Shown piece by piece: positions 45,410 through 58,164 of a stretch of 64,000 bases of DNA. The stretch spans positions 250,001 through 314,000 of the forward strand of contig CAJNDS010002195.1 of assembly GCA_905221605.1 (NCBI GenBank). The letters run 5' to 3'. Below the pieces are notes generated by a model. The model saw only the letters and a program-made list of their open reading frames with translations. It was not told where the DNA came from and ran no database searches. Within the stretch, counting starts at the first letter, position 1, and each line of letters begins with the position of its first letter. The DNA comes from Symbiodinium natans. Lineage: Eukaryota > Sar > Dinophyceae > Suessiales > Symbiodiniaceae. Made by a program: the position numbers and the translations under genes.

Positions 45410-45562
45410 ACAGAAAAAAGAAAGAAATACAGAAAGAAAGAAAGGAAGAAAGGAAGAAAGAAAGAAAGGAAGAAAGGAAGAAAGGAAGAAAGAAAGCGAG
45501 AGGAGAGAGAGAGAGCGAGAGAGAGAAGAGAGAGAGAGAGAGCGAGAGGAGAGCGAGAGCGA
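45410..45562. repeat. Purine tract: GAAA/GGAA then (GA)n
   Basis: About 150 bases of almost pure purine on the plus strand: AGAAA/GGAA units, then AGAG units with scattered C. Confidence 0.95.
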
Positions 45563-46949
45563 CTGAAACCGAAGCTGAATGCAGCTGAGCAACACATCCT
45601 CATCGCCGTTGCCATGCCGCAGGAGCATCAAAAATGCCAGCAGCAGCCGTAAGGGCTTCATCGGCTTCATGGTAACGAACTGACTCGGGATGCTGTTTTC
45701 TCTGGGCTGTGGGCTGCTTTTGGATGGGCCTTTGAAGGCCAAGCGTTGAATCTCTTCTGAATGCTCTTGGTTCCTGCTTTCAGCTGGCTGGCTACATTAT
45801 TGATAAGAGGAACAGAAAGGCAGGGTCTCCGTATATAGGGTTGCACGAAGGCTCGTGTGGTCATATTGGCCTTCTACAGCCTGTTGGACTGTCGGACTAG
45901 AAGGGACCATATCTAGATTCTCTAGGTGTCCAGGAGCTAGCTTCAAGAGCCGGGTATTCCGATGAAGAGCCGTCATGTCTGTGCGCGACAGATACTTAGC
46001 CCCCGGCCGTCAAAAGCCCCCTCTTGCATCGTACAGAATCATACACGCATATCACGCACAACAGCCATGAAAATGCTCTCCCTAAGGAAAACGATTTATG
46101 GCAGTCAAAGCATTGGTTGCACAAGCAACGTCTCGTGGCTGGGATTCCTTTTTCATCTGCCAAGAAGAGGACCAAACACGTCCCCAGAGCACAAAACGAT
46201 CACCAAGCTGGCAAAAGAGCCCACTCTTTGGCTCTACTGCCAGCATAAACGCGGGATGACGGGACGCTCAGCAGAGCCCCGTCGAGGATGCCCGCGGTAT
46301 GCTAGTGGGCCTTTATCGGCCTGGGCATGCCTGGGCCCTTTCACAAAAAGCCTACTGAGAAGAAAAGTCACTAAAATTATCAGCCAGAGTAGAAGTAGCA
46401 AAAAGCAGACAAGCAGGGAGGACAGCCCAGTTTGATTGACATCGTCTACATTATCTATTTGCAATTCCGAGGTTGTGAGACTGAACTGCCCGCAGCTCCA
46501 TGCGGCGAAGCAAGCTCCGAGCTGGCACGACCCAATTCTGGAGTGCTGAGCACCACGGAACGCACGCGCATACACAATCATACACGTGGGTCGCTGACTT
46601 GCAGGTGCTCAGATGCTCAACAGATGCCGAAGAGGTTGCCAAGCGGCAAGCAACAATCTGCAGGCTGCCAACAGGCTTGGGAAAAGCAAGCAGCAGAAAG
46701 AAGCAGGCGGCAGCAAGCCGAACTACCCCAAAAGCTGACAGAACACATGTTCAGCATTTCTGGGGACTCAAAGTGACGCCCGATTCTTCCTGCAGCTTCC
46801 TCGCTCCTCCCTCAGCGTCGCGGTGCGCCTGCTCATGAGCAACACAAGTTTCATTTTCATCACGTACTTTCAACTAATTTCGCGCAAGAGCATCCTCATA
46901 CCAAAGTTCTCCCAAACAATTCCTCCCTAGATCCCCCTTCTGGTGACAC
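45563..46949. other. Stretch with no firmly supported gene
   Basis: One minus-strand frame near 46370-46440 is very hydrophobic (SLLVCFLLLLLWLIILV). It ends in TTCTCAGTAG, so it looks more like the pyrimidine tract of an intron than a membrane segment. Nothing else could be supported. Confidence 0.35.
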
Positions 46950-47045
46950 GTGAATCATGAATGACTCATGGCCTTGACCCTCCGCGTTCGGCCTGTACAT
47001 CTGGGACATTGGGACCTCATATTGCAGCAGGTGGTCCCCAAGCTT
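46950..47045 (-). CDS. 32-codon exon, unidentified
   Basis: The exon runs from GTGGTTAG to a CAC|GTGTCA donor and is exactly 32 codons (phase 0 at both ends). It encodes KLGDHLLQYEVPMSQMYRPN, then AEGQGHESFMIH. It is well mixed with clear splice signals. It lacks an initiator at its start, so it would be missed by simple frame scanning. No family is recognised. Confidence 0.6.
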
Positions 47046-47300
47046 CTAACCACAAAAGCAGAAACGAGCGATGTTTGGCTTTCAACGCAACGGCACTGCA
47101 GAAGCAGGCAACAGAACAGGTAGTTGTCTAAGACGTCATTACATATTCTATGTCCATCAAGGTAGTACGTGGTAGCACTTGGCTGCAACAGGAACGCAAC
47201 ACTGAGATGGAGAGAGCCGGTGGGACTCCTAAGCAGGGCACGGATGACGAGCTCACCGAGTCGCTGCGGTGCAGCGTCGACTCGCCGCCTCAGGCCAGGG

Positions 47301-47414
47301 GCTGCTGGAGGCTGCTGGAGGGTGGAGGCTGGTGGAGGCTGGTGGAGGCTGGTGGAGGCTGGTGGAGGCTGGTGGAGGCTGGTGGAGGCTGGTGGAGGCT
47401 GGTGGAGGCTGGTG
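47301..47414. repeat. 10-bp tandem repeat GGTGGAGGCT
   Basis: Nine identical units of GGTGGAGGCT (47321-47410) are preceded by two GCTGCTGGAG variants. The 10-bp period rotates through all frames, giving Gly/Trp-rich plus-strand and Pro/Ser/His-rich minus-strand pseudo-peptides. Confidence 0.98.
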
Positions 47415-48763
47415 CCCACATGCCGTGCCATATCCACCTACCATACCTTACCCATGTTGAGAGCTCACCTCATTTGCGGCAGAGGCGCGAGGGACAGCTT
47501 TCGGCACGGGGCTAGGTGGATCTGCCTGCTAGCATGTGCAGCTTCACCGCCGCTTTCGGGAAAGCGGAGCACGTGTGGTTCTCATGATCTAAGACTTCCA
47601 CCGGTGAGCTTTGAACACTAGCAGGCTTGAGGCTGGATTTGACAAAAATCTGAGGCATGAAGCTCTTCAGGTCCAGAGCATCGGGGGGGAATTCCTGCAT
47701 GGGAAATCTCTCAAAGGAACGCCTTGCTGGAAAGAGAGCTGGCAAGCTGGATCATCCTCGGCTGCGAGCCAATCGCAGTCATACAGCAGACAGACATCTT
47801 GCAATGGTTTAGGCCAGCTGGTGGTTTAGGCCAGCTGGTATCGGTGAAGTTCCCTGCTCATAATGCACTCTCTATCAATGCTCGTGTTGCAGGGAGCAGA
47901 GGGAGTGCTGCCTGTTCGAACACCCTTGGTCATCCTTGATCCGCTATGCGCTATGTCCCTTGGCTACCCTGGCCAAGCATCAGCGCGTCATCCACCAGCC
48001 GCCTTTCCGAGCCAAGGCCTTCCAACCGCTCACTGGCAACCATCACATCGCCATGACTACATATCATTACAGCCTATACTACAAGCACCAGTGCATGCCA
48101 CTGAAACGAAGACCCCATTCTGCTGGGCCGAAGACGGCTGTGCCTTTTTGTGTCCTGGCCACCCTGTAGACTGATCTAATTATGCGCCTCTGCTGCTTGT
48201 GCCCGACTGGGTGGCACTGTCTGCTTCCGTGTTGGGCAGCAGACTTGCCACTGAAGGTCCTTTCACTCAACGGCGTCTGCACCAAAGCTCACCTGTACTT
48301 CAGAGGCAAAGCACAAACTCCTCGCTCGTACTCAAAGTCCAATGGAATTGGGGAACTCGGCGTCGATGGGCCTGAACTCTTAGCTGAAGCCACGTGTACG
48401 ATGCTGACCGGACCAGAAATTGAATGCAAAGTGCATATAAAAATAGGTCAATGCGTAAAAACGTGCGGCCCATTGGAGATTGAGTCGAGAATAGAGCATC
48501 ACTTGCTGATAGTTGCGGAGGACCGTCTAGCTAGGGCTGGCTTGAAGCTTCTACTTAAGCACTGATAGAGCTACTCGACGCATCCTCCCATCATTCATGC
48601 TGCATAAGTCGCTCGGTGCCGCTGGAAAATTTGGAGTGCTAGGCGGGGGCGCAGATGGCTGCCCTACCTCAGAACACAAGAGAAGGATGAGGAGCATCAC
48701 CGGAGAAGCGAAGGCAGTGTGTCAAGTTTGCCAAATCCAGCAGATCGTCGCTTCCGCCTAGAC

Positions 48764-48896
48764 CTGGAAATGGGAACTTCTGATCGTGTGAGCTGGCCGA
48801 TGCACTCAGGCTCTGTATTCCCAAGTCGCTGGAATCCATGGCTGCCTTAGCAAGCAGGCTTCCAATAATGATGACAGTTGGCAATTTCAAGCTGCC
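48764..48896 (-). CDS. Coding exon, unidentified
   Basis: The minus-strand frame encodes LKLPTVIIIGSLLAKAAMDS, then SDLGIQSLSASASSHDQKFP, and ends at a CCAG|GTCTAG donor (48764). The upstream acceptor could be GAATCAAG or AAGGCAG. It has a hydrophobic core and a Ser-rich tail. No family is recognised. Confidence 0.5.
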
Positions 48897-49589
48897 TTGA
48901 TTCCCCTGGATAGACACTGGTGCAAAGCCGCAGTCGGCCTTTTCCAGGCAGAACAACCGAATTTCTTGGTATCCCACCCTCTCCGAAAACTCCAATCCTA
49001 TTCCAATCCTCGCACGATCTCTAGAAGCTGCCCATGGCGCCTTCTACACAGTATTTCTAGCTGCACTGCCAGAGTTTCCATCTAGGCACTGCCGCGCAGG
49101 CGTGGTGCACCCGCTCTCGTTCACCGGAGGCGCAGAAGAAACCGCACCTCATCCAGAACCCAGAATGGACTGAATTCAACACTGGTGACGGTGACGCGTC
49201 TTGCTTGTAGTCTGAATCGCGCGAGCATCTGTGATGTAGGTTGTGAAAGAAACGTCACGAGCATGATGACCTGTTGCCTGGCCCTCTTGTCTACATCGTT
49301 TCACCCCCACTATAATGCAACAACCTGAAGCTCCAAGACACCATCCTCTAAGAGGGCTGCAGAGTTTGTAGGGGCTGGCTTCTCACGTGGTTGGGAGTTG
49401 AAGCTGTCGCTCACCAAAGCAACAAGCAAAGCGACCTGTGCCGGGCTCAGGCATGCTGACGGTTGGCCTGAAAGCGGGGAAGCTTCGACTTCTGGTGGCG
49501 ATGGTCCAGCAGACCTTGGGCAGCTTTCAAGTGCTTCTTTTTATTCACAACGAAATGAATTTAAGGGGTGCTTTTCATTAATTTGGAGC

Positions 49590-49950
49590 CAAACAAAAAC
49601 AAAAACAACCCTACCACGTCGCGCTAAGACGATTTGGAGTGATTTCTTGGTCTTGGAAGCACCCCAACACAGCCTTACCACGTCGTGCCAGGACAATTTT
49701 GGAGGGTTGTCTTGGTTGGTGGCACCCTACCACGCTGTGCTCGGCTGATTTTGGCGTGTTTTCTTGGATATCGGCCACAAAACAACCCAAAATTGCCCGA
49801 CCTCGTCATGCTAGGAGACTTTTGGCATCCTTTCCTGGCATTGACAGCTGCCAGTTTGGGGGTGTTTTCTTGGATCTTGGCAGCAAGACAGCCCTGCGCC
49901 TACCACAATTAAGCGTGTTTTCGCTGATTTTTGCAGCAAAACGATCACCT
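49590..49950. repeat. Degenerate minisatellite, about 60-70 bp units
   Basis: Phrases such as CTACCACG, GGTGTTTTCTTGGAT/GTGATTTCTTGGTCTTGG and CAAAACAACCC recur five or six times at spacings of roughly 60-70 bp with heavy divergence. No coding signal. Confidence 0.65.
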
Positions 49951-50363
49951 GCCGAAGTGGGCCAAGCGCCCATAGAGGTTTCGAAGGGCAAATTGCACGT
50001 CAACGCTTGGAACGTTATCGCTTTTCGGCGGTCACCTTATGGCTTTCCGATGGCAACAGCTCAAATCCATCACCTGCCAGAAATTAAGACTTTTTGACGG
50101 AGAGAAATCTCCCCCCGACAACGGGAACTGACGAAGGAGCGTGTAGGCCCAAAGGCCCAAAGGCGGGTGTGGCTCCAACACTGTACCTCAAACCCAGCTC
50201 GATTGAGGCCCATGCGGAACCCCGCTTTTGCCGCTCTGGGTGCCTTAGCTGCTTTGTGCGAGCTGCTATTTGCACATGCTTGCACATCCCACAAGAACTG
50301 CGGCGAGCTCACTGACACAATGCGCGAGCCCGCAACAAAACTGGGCGTCACCACACTACATAC

Positions 50364-50477
50364 CGCGAAGTGCACATAAAGTTCCTCAGCCAAGGTGAGA
50401 GATTGCACTAAACTCGTGCGGCAGCCTGCGTGAACTGCCGCTAGCAGCTTCTCCAGCTGAACTTTCTTGAGCGCGAC
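50364..50477 (-). CDS. 38-codon exon, unidentified helical protein
   Basis: The exon runs from GCCTCCAG to a GCG|GTATGT donor and is exactly 38 codons, phase 0 at both ends. It encodes VALKKVQLEKLLAAVHAGCR, then TSLVQSLTLAEELYVHFA: two amphipathic helices. Both splice sites are canonical. A preceding minus-strand frame (about 50560-50700, ending RNSMVPDGTRACVASWEEI) may be the adjacent exon. No family is recognised. Confidence 0.65.
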
Positions 50478-51294
50478 CTGGAGGCTGGCTGAGGCTGGGA
50501 GGCTGGGAGACTGACGACAGGGACGACAGTTCACATATCAGCAAGACCAGCAAATTATCTCCTCCCAAGAAGCTACGCAAGCACGAGTACCATCGGGCAC
50601 CATCGAGTTCCTCCCTGAATTGACCAGGGTGCCATTTCTCGGAGAGCTTGATTCTCCTTCTCCTTCTCCCGCTGCCTCAACACATGTCAGAGGAGGTCAG
50701 GGGATTCCAAAAAATGCACTCAGGTCTGCGTTGCCTGGCCCATGCGGGAAAGACAAGTTCAAGAAGCCCAACATGCGAGTGCAAGGCATTCTATGCGAAG
50801 GCCGACGACCCAGCCACGTCCTACAAACGTGCAGCACGGGAAATGTCACTCCTTTTTTAAACTTTTTGCACGCCCACGCACAGGCCACAGCTAGCGCCTG
50901 GATTGAGATAATCGATGCCATCTACGCATGGTTTCTGCACTACGTCTTTCTGGCTGCCAGGTAACACATGTCAGGCCAGTCGTTGCTGGTGGCTTGTAAG
51001 CCAATGTGAAAGAAGACTTCACATAGATCAATCCTTCTTGGAGCCCTTTGCTCGGCCCCCTGTCAGGTTCAGGAGGATGGCTATGGCTTTCTGTACCGAA
51101 ATAATCAGACTACTCACTGAATGCCACAGAAGGAAAACGTGAGGCAAGAACATGGTCAGGATGAGAAAGTCCTGGGCTAAAGAACGCCGAGATAACCGCA
51201 CACCTAAGGCAGAACACATAACCCGACTGAACACTAACTCGCCAGAACTGGAACGACCTAAACATATCAGAATTTGCTTCTGGGCTGCAGGTGG

Positions 51295-51381
51295 CCACAA
51301 TTGAGGTGCTGATATTCTTGCAACAGGGCATGTGCCGGCGCAACTTTCTCAACTAAGACAGCATCAGGTCCAAATTCTACT
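51295..51381 (-). CDS. Candidate exon, weakly chaperonin/Fab1-CCT-like
   Basis: After an ACATTCCAG acceptor the minus strand encodes EFGPDAVLVEKVAPAHALLQ, then EYQHLNCG. The PDAVLVEK string followed by a helix recalls the segment of the CCT/GroEL-like domain of PIKfyve/Fab1 (P..VLVEK......L). It is a short match judged by eye, and no other Fab1 domain was found nearby. Confidence 0.35.
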
Positions 51382-51399
51382 CTGGAATGTGAGATGCAA

Positions 51400-54300
51400 G
51401 TATCCGAGTGGAAGTCCAACAGCAGTAGGCAAAGGTGCAGCGGTATCGTGAATGGAATTAAGAAGCCCCCGCCGTAGCCTGACATCAATCAGCGGAAGGT
51501 GGCACACAAACTCGAACGCACTCGGAGCAAACTCGGATGATGTCCAAGCCCAGAAGCTTGCAAGCACCCGATACCAGTGTGCGAGCAGGGGCCATTCGGA
51601 CAGGTCTCCTCCTCATGACATTGATCCATTTCGATCCCAACTCGCCGTCGTATATTACTCTCAGATAAGCATGTTTCCAGTAGAAGGGCCAAACTGCAGT
51701 AGAGCTTTGGTGAGCTGCGGCGATGCACTGCAACTCCCTTACTAAAGCACTCCTGCGAAGATCTTCTGGGCATCTTCCCACAACTTTGCCAGAGATGATA
51801 GCACCCCTCGGCATAGCGGCATAGCGGGACACCGCTGGACTCAAGACTGGAGCTGGTCACCATCCAACTTACGGAGATCTGTTGCAAAAAGATGCAGAAA
51901 GAACTTGCTTCAATATGTCCAAGGCTCCGGAGGCAGAGGAGCTCAGGCGGCTGTGCAATGTGAGGAAAAATGTCAGCCCAAAAAGAACCTGCTCAAGGTT
52001 CAACAGTGTCCGGGCTTGCTTTGACGGCGGCCTTTGCACCCAACACCGAACGTCTTCTGCACCCAGGCAAAGACTTCTTCACTGATGGTGAGCGCAGCAC
52101 CCGCCGGCACCTCTAAGGCATTGGACAGTGTTTCGTGGAGCCAGTAGACCTGCAAAGGCAGAAGCCGCGCTCAGAGCTCCCACAGCGACAAAGCCCAAAA
52201 TCCAAACCCGTCATTCTACTCCAGCTCTTTCTCTTTTTGCATCTCTCTCTACCTGTCTGTGCTTTCCCGAATGCATAGCGCAGGGTTCCCGTTTTTAAAG
52301 TGGGGTCCCAGGAGTCAGAGAGTTTACGTTTGGTTCGCCAGGGTCCGAAAGCGTTCGAAGACGAAAACACGGACTCTTGGCGATGCGCGATTCTCGTGGC
52401 CGTCGACACTTTTGCCTGTAGCCGTTGAAAAGTGCAGACCATCACGAGGATGAGGCTCGTAACTGTTGCCGCTTTGGAGCTCCCATTCATTTCTGTTTGG
52501 CATGATTGAGAGGCATGCAGCTCTGCTTCAAGTGATTGAAAAGGCCCAGAGGAATCGATTTGTTAATCATAGCAAGGAATGGATTTGATGAAAGAGATAA
52601 GAAAGAGAGATGAGAGATAGAAGCGAGAGACAGAGAGATAGAACCGAGAGCTGAAAGAGATAAGAGACAGAGAGAGAGAGAGAGAGAGAGAAACGAGAGC
52701 GAGATAAGGGAAAGGGAGAGAGCGAGAGAGTGGGAGAGACAGAGAGAGAGAGAGAGAGAGAGACCGAGAGAGAAAGATGAGAGTGTGCTGGGAAAGAGAG
52801 ATGGAAAGAGTTAACATTGAGGTCTGAAAGAGATATGAGAGCGAGATTAGAAAGAGAGCGGGAGGGCGAGAGACAGAGAGAAGGAGAGAGAGAGAGAGAG
52901 AAGAAGAGAGACAGAGAGAGTGACATAGTAAGAGAGACATGGAGAAGTATAAGACACTTCACTTCGGATCTCGTGTCGTGCACCGCGTCTCTTGTGTTCG
53001 CCGTGTAGGTAACACGTGTCTGCATTCGGGTTCGTGGCTCCTGTCAGGCTGCTTGTTTTCTCCCGCACCTCTTTGAAGGTCAAGCGTGGGTGCAGCACAC
53101 GGAGGGGCCATGTCAGAACGCTCCGGGAGATGCTTCTCCTGAGATGCCGGGCACCACGAAGAGGGTGCTTTTTTCATGGGAAGTATGAATTAAAATAGAA
53201 AGAAGTAAAAACCGAGCAACCCTTCGAATTCGACTTGGTGCGGCTCGATTTGGTTGTGGTGTTTTGTGAACAATGCAGACAACGCAAGCTTCGTTAGCTT
53301 CAGGCTTCGTTTGACATCACCCATGCTTGGTCGTTGTGAAATCTACATGGGATTTGTTTTGTGTTGATATGCTGGCTGCCTCAGGAATCTTCAGGTTAAC
53401 GGCCAGACATTTCAGGGATTGGGTTCACGGACTCATAGTCTTTCTCCTTCACTTGGGACGCTTTGTTAAACATGTCAGACCTCAATGATGCTAGCACGTT
53501 TCAAAATGTCCTTCTTGACCGAATCCAAGGCACACCGGCACGCGAGCAGCATGGATGGCCTAAGCGAGAACCAGCTTCTCATACTGGTAAGACATACCCA
53601 GAACCGAGCTACCAAACGAACTGAAAAATCGATTTTGTGGAACCCAAAGATCGCCCCAGGGGTCCCAACAGCATGGCAGGTCGTTGGTGTCAGATCGATC
53701 ACTGAGGTCTCGGAGGCAGGACTTGAGAAAGCCGCAACATTTTGGGCAGCGTGTTTGAAAGATCGCAGGGTGCTTTGGTCCTCTTGTCCGTGCCGACACA
53801 CCTCACCGATAGCCATAAAGCAAGAACCAACCCGAGACTTGCACAGATTGCTCAAAGCTGCACAAACCCAACCACCATTCCTACTTCTACACTGCTAAGA
53901 AGTCTGAAGCACCGAATCCCCAAATGACAAAGCCCAAAGCCAACCGTGGCTTTCCTGACTGGCACTTCGAGCGGCAAGCGCACCCTCGCAAATGGCCCCT
54001 GTAGACCCAACGTTTAAACAATAACCCACAAAATCTTACAGACCTGAAGCCTTGAAACGATGCACGTCCTTTCCCCTTCGCAACCCCATTGGCCTGCACC
54101 AGACCGGCTGACGAAGCGTCCATTTGCATGGCAACCTCCCGATTTAACAGCCGACGAGGTATCGCTGAGCATCGCTGTGTATCACTGTGCAAATGCTGCG
54201 GTGGCTCTGGCCACTTCTAGCTTCTCCTTGCCTCTGCAAAATCAAACAGGCCATGGTCCGCTGATGCAAAGACAACCTTTGGGCTCCGAGGATGCTTCGG

Positions 54301-54850
54301 AAAACCGGTGGTGTTTCTAGGACCGAAGGAGCCATGTGTGGCAAGGGCAAGGCTCCAAGAAGATGAACCAAAGTAACAAGGATGACGGCAACAGCGCCAA
54401 GATTTACCCTGTCACATCCCAACCTGCCGTTAAACGTCTACTGAGCAAGACTAAAGTCCAGATTCACGCAAGCGCATCGCACTCAAAAGATGCACTGCAG
54501 AACTTGGGAACGTGGCACTGCAATGCGCTGCAAGAATCAACAGATGGAATTCTGGGCGCGGCACGTCCAAAGACTGGCCATCAGCATGCAAGCGAACAGA
54601 GGCCATGGCCAACTGCTGCCACTGAACCACGAGCTTGTCCTGGGCGGGGCGACTCGGTTGCTAGCAGCTTCCAGCCGCTCCAAGATGCATGGGCCACGAT
54701 GTCATGACCACAGGCCCCAAACGCAACATGCTTTCTTAGCTATTCGCCAGGAAAACCAGCCATGACTCATCCAATTTCACGGCCGACTTGTCGAAGGAAA
54801 GGCGCTTTGCCTCCGTCCTGGATGTGACTTACTCTGGGTGTCGCAGGAAT
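51400..54850. other. Mostly intronic/intergenic; no firmly supported gene
   Basis: This stretch contains the large GA tract at 52.57-52.94 kb. Minus-strand frames near 53480-53600 (LACRCALDSVKKDILKRA) and 53620-53780 (CPKCCGFLKSCLRDLSDRSD, with a competing frame) may be exons. They could not be linked or named. Confidence 0.35.
52570..52935. repeat. Long imperfect (GA)n tract
   Basis: About 360 bases of AGAGAGAT/GAGAGA-type repeats with scattered interruptions. The complementary strand reads Leu/Ser-rich in one frame, an artefact of the CT repeat. Confidence 0.95.
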
Positions 54851-54859
54851 CCGCAGGAA

Positions 54860-55390
54860 TGCAGTCAAATTCAAGCTGGAACGCAGCCATGCTCGACATC
54901 AGCAACATCCACGGCATCCACGCGTCCATCTTTGCAGCTGCCCATGACATTGCACCACCGCCTTGTGAAGACAGTGTCTTTAAACTTTCGACAGCAGATT
55001 CTTAAACCAAAACAAACTCAGAAGCTCTGTCGCAGAGCACAGGATGGAAAGAAGTGGTATGCCGCATGCCCTCGAGCCTGCTGTCGAGGCGTGTGGCACT
55101 TACGTGGAAGCACGGATGCGGGCCTTCAGCAGCAGACACTCGCCAGAAGGCGCCGGCGCAGAAGCCATCAAGCACTGTGATGCGGAAGTGCAGTCTCTAA
55201 TTTGATAGCCCAAGTGCGAGCTTAAACTTGCTTAGCTTTCTGGACTGAGTGCACACAATGCGGGGGTTGCCAAAATGTTCGTGCAAACCTGCCTCTACAA
55301 GTTTTTTGGCCAGGCTGGATACATATCTGGTAACTATCGCCATGCACCTGTGGACGTCTTCGATTGATGAGCACATGATGGTTCTGCTCG
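54860..55390 (-). CDS. Three candidate exons, unidentified
   Basis: About 55250-55390 encodes SIEDVHRCMAIVTRYVSSLA, then KKLVEAGLHEHFGNPR, before GTGTGC. About 55104-55176 encodes MASAPAPSGECLLLKARIRA and ends in a strong GTAAGT donor at 55104. About 54865-54960 encodes CKDGRVDAVDVADVEHGCVP after GGGCAG; a second GTAAGT donor lies just downstream near 54838. All are on the minus strand and in an order that could form one gene. I recognise no family. Confidence 0.5.
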
Positions 55391-56344
55391 CTGCTGAGCC
55401 CACATGTACGCAAGCCTGCCTCTGGCCCTCAATGGAGGCGAAAGCCGGCATGAAAACGAAGGCACAACAAGACAAACTTTGTGCAGCCGAAGTGCAAGGA
55501 AATTGCGCGATAGAAGGGCTCTCCAAACTCCCTCCACTTCACCGTGGCCTGTAGACGCATTGCTGGGTTCATGCTCTAGTTCATTCTAGGCTATTCTGCA
55601 GCTTAAGCATCCTCCTTCCGGTCTCGCTTCCTCTGCTTCCTCGCCCTGAGCATGATCGTCATTTAAACCACCTTAGCACACTAGTCTCAAGCAGCAAACT
55701 CCTAACGGTCCTCCCTGGGCGACTGAAGACTGCAACCTGCAACCGTCGAGGGTTGGAAGTCTTGCAGCCGGCCTCGTCAGAGCGACCCGTCACAGCCTTG
55801 TCAAAAACTCTCACACGGCCCGAGGCTCTGCTTTCAAGTTTGGACATACGCCAACCACAATGCAGCAACTTCAAAAAAGGGGGGGGGGGGTACTGATATG
55901 TACTGATGAAAGAGAGTGTCGGGGGCATTCGGGGCATTCGGCCCCCAGATTGTCAGAGCCACGGAACTGCAACAGCCGTGCTGGATCCATTGCTGGACGT
56001 GGACATGGCTTGGAGCAACCTCAGAGTCACGCTGCAGGATACAAACAGCAGGATCTGCAGAATGCTGATGACTTTGTGTACTTGCAAATGCTATTTTTGG
56101 GGCATGCTCTGGGAGACATGCGTCGGAGTCTTGTCACATGTTGTCTCAACACACGTTCATCCAGGAGGCTGCGTCCGCGTCCGGGCGAAGATCATACTGA
56201 CCTTACTGAAAGTTCGAAGCGAAAAGTGCCTGCCTTCCCCACGAACGAGCACCACATGCTTTCTTGTTTGCAGTCTCCGCCTCTAACATGGATCCCAAAC
56301 GCATGGGCTACCAACGAGCTGGGGCCATCTACTCATCAAACTCT

Positions 56345-56470
56345 CAACCTCATGCAGGCCGGCCTCCCGTTCCTTCTGATCCAAGAAGGCCAGAACCTCC
56401 TGATTCGGCAAAGCGTTCAGGATGCGGTGACAGGCTTCGTGGCAGGTTGCCGGGTGTAAACGTGCACACT
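56345..56470 (-). CDS. Candidate exon, helical
   Basis: The minus-strand frame contains HPATCHEACHRILNALPNQE, then VLAFLDQKEREAGLHEVE: a clearly amphipathic helical pair with no low complexity. Splice sites were not fixed. Neighbouring frames are broken. No family is recognised. Confidence 0.5.
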
Positions 56471-57874
56471 CCGAAAACCCAAATTCACAGACTTGAAGTA
56501 TTGGTAACTTGTGCGATGCATGGCGTGTTTCAAGGGTGCTTCCAAACACTCGCAGCTCATCCGCAGGTCTCTTTGCAGTGGCGGATTTGCTGGACAGGCA
56601 TGGACAAGCCGACTGGGGAAACCAAGTGCAGAACCCAAATAAGAGTCAAAGGCTTGTTGTTCCGCGCTTCCCATGCCAAAAGGTTGATAAGGCATGTTTG
56701 CACAGGAGGCGCAGAAACCAAAGGGGGAATCGCCCCAGCTTTTGCAGCATGGGGCCCTACAAGCAAAGCACCTACGATCCTGCAGACTCTGCTGTTGACC
56801 TCTTCCGTGCCATGAGGAAACATCCGGGTCCGAATCCTTAACTGCACAGACCACGCCACTCTCTCCGTCCTGGAACCGAGCAGCCGAGTAGCATTCTCTT
56901 GCGGGTCTATACCGCAACACGACAAAAAGCTTTCTGCATCTTGCCACCCTTGCCCCGACTAAGTTCACCCATCCGGTTAACATGGACTCCGCAGCCTGTA
57001 TAGCATAACTCGAACACTGGGTCGGCAAAACTAGCGGGATGCTGCGCAGATCTGTCATTCACATGCCTCACATCCAATACTCTCAGCCAGGCCGTGCTGC
57101 ATCTGTCGCTTCATCGCACGTAGTGGTGTTGAACCTCAGAGCAGCAGCTGTGCCAGTGCCAGCTGCTGAAGCCAGGAAAACCCACAAAACATCATACCCA
57201 TCGAATGCACGACAGAAGCACAACAAAAGCATGGAGCCTCGTAGAAGCGAACAGTCCGAGCAACAGGATCTGATCCCCGAAGACTACTTCGTGCCGATGG
57301 GGCACTGCCCATGCCGGACAACCGTGGAACACTCCGAAGGTGTCGCGGAGGGGGCTGCCAGGCAAGGGTGGATTGCATTGCAGGGAGCATGGGAAGTCCA
57401 GGATGTCCGACTTCTGAACAGGTCCCTTGTGCTTCTGAACTATGCGAGGCGGGTGTTTGCGAGCGCACATGGTTGCTACGGGCAGCGCCTGTCACAACAC
57501 AAACCAGTAATCATCAAGCCGTCCAAGCTATGCCTGAACTCTATACACTGAATTCAGGATCGAGGGGCAACTGCGGACGTAGCTGGTACCATGCACCAAT
57601 GTTATTATGGCGGACACTTCCCTGAACTGAAGCACAACATCAGGAGTGAGAACCAGCATCCGCAAGCGCCTGATACGCCTCGTGGTGGATTCCTGGGCCA
57701 AGTGTCACTTGACCCTGTCCGTGCGTGACTGAGCTGCGGGTTAGATGCACCCTGCCAGGCTGCCACCTGTTTATACAAGGTCACTGCGGCCGCACGGCAC
57801 TCTGCCACCCGCAACCGGGGTTTAACGCACCGGCACTAGTTGGTCCGGACCTCAAGCTAGCACACGGTTGCTCA

Positions 57875-58164
57875 CACTGTGTTCCAGGACATGTGTCCTG
57901 AGCAATTTCAAGCTTTTGCTGAAACTGCCCGACGAAGTTGAATAACTTTAGGCCGGAATAGTGATTTTCGGGACTTTCCACTTGCGCCAACTCATGCAGC
58001 AAAGTCTCGGAGCAGGCATTACCGGTGTTGCCACCGGTGTTGTTACCGGAGTTGCAACGGGGGTTGTTGCCTGACTTGCAGCTGCCGGCGCTGGTGTTGC
58101 CGCCGGTGTTGCTACCGGAGTTGCAACGGGGGTCGTTGCCTGACTTGCAGCTGCCAGCGCTCAT
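57875..58164 (-). CDS. Exon with tandem 23-residue Cys/Gly/Asn-rich repeat
   Basis: The minus strand reads MSAGSCKSGNDPRCNSGSNT and then repeats the same 23-residue unit (SAGSCKSGNxPRCNSGxNTG plus GNT), followed by a non-repetitive part: CSETLLHELAQVESPENHYS and LKLFNFVGQFQQKLEIAQDT. The ATG overlaps the first repeat and follows a CTGTCAG, so it could be the start of the protein or an internal Met. Each repeat has two cysteines. No family is recognised. Confidence 0.6.
58027..58164. repeat. 69-bp tandem duplication
   Basis: Units at 58027-58095 and 58096-58164 are identical in length (69 bp) with only about six differences. The period is a multiple of three and encodes the 23-residue repeat on the minus strand. 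Confidence 0.9.

Noticed and set aside
46955-47437. Pro/Ser/His-rich minus-strand and Gly/Trp-rich plus-strand repeat proteins
   Set aside because: Both are translations of the GGTGGAGGCT array in rotating frames. The real signal in this part is the short exon at 46950-47045.
52563-53025. Leu/Ser-rich, signal-peptide-like minus-strand frames
   Set aside because: They are translations of the (CT)n complement of a long GA tract.
57039-57551. 170-codon plus-strand open frame with a fairly protein-like middle
   Set aside because: It is the only plus-strand candidate in a minus-strand array. Two minus-strand frames are also open across it. No family or splice evidence.
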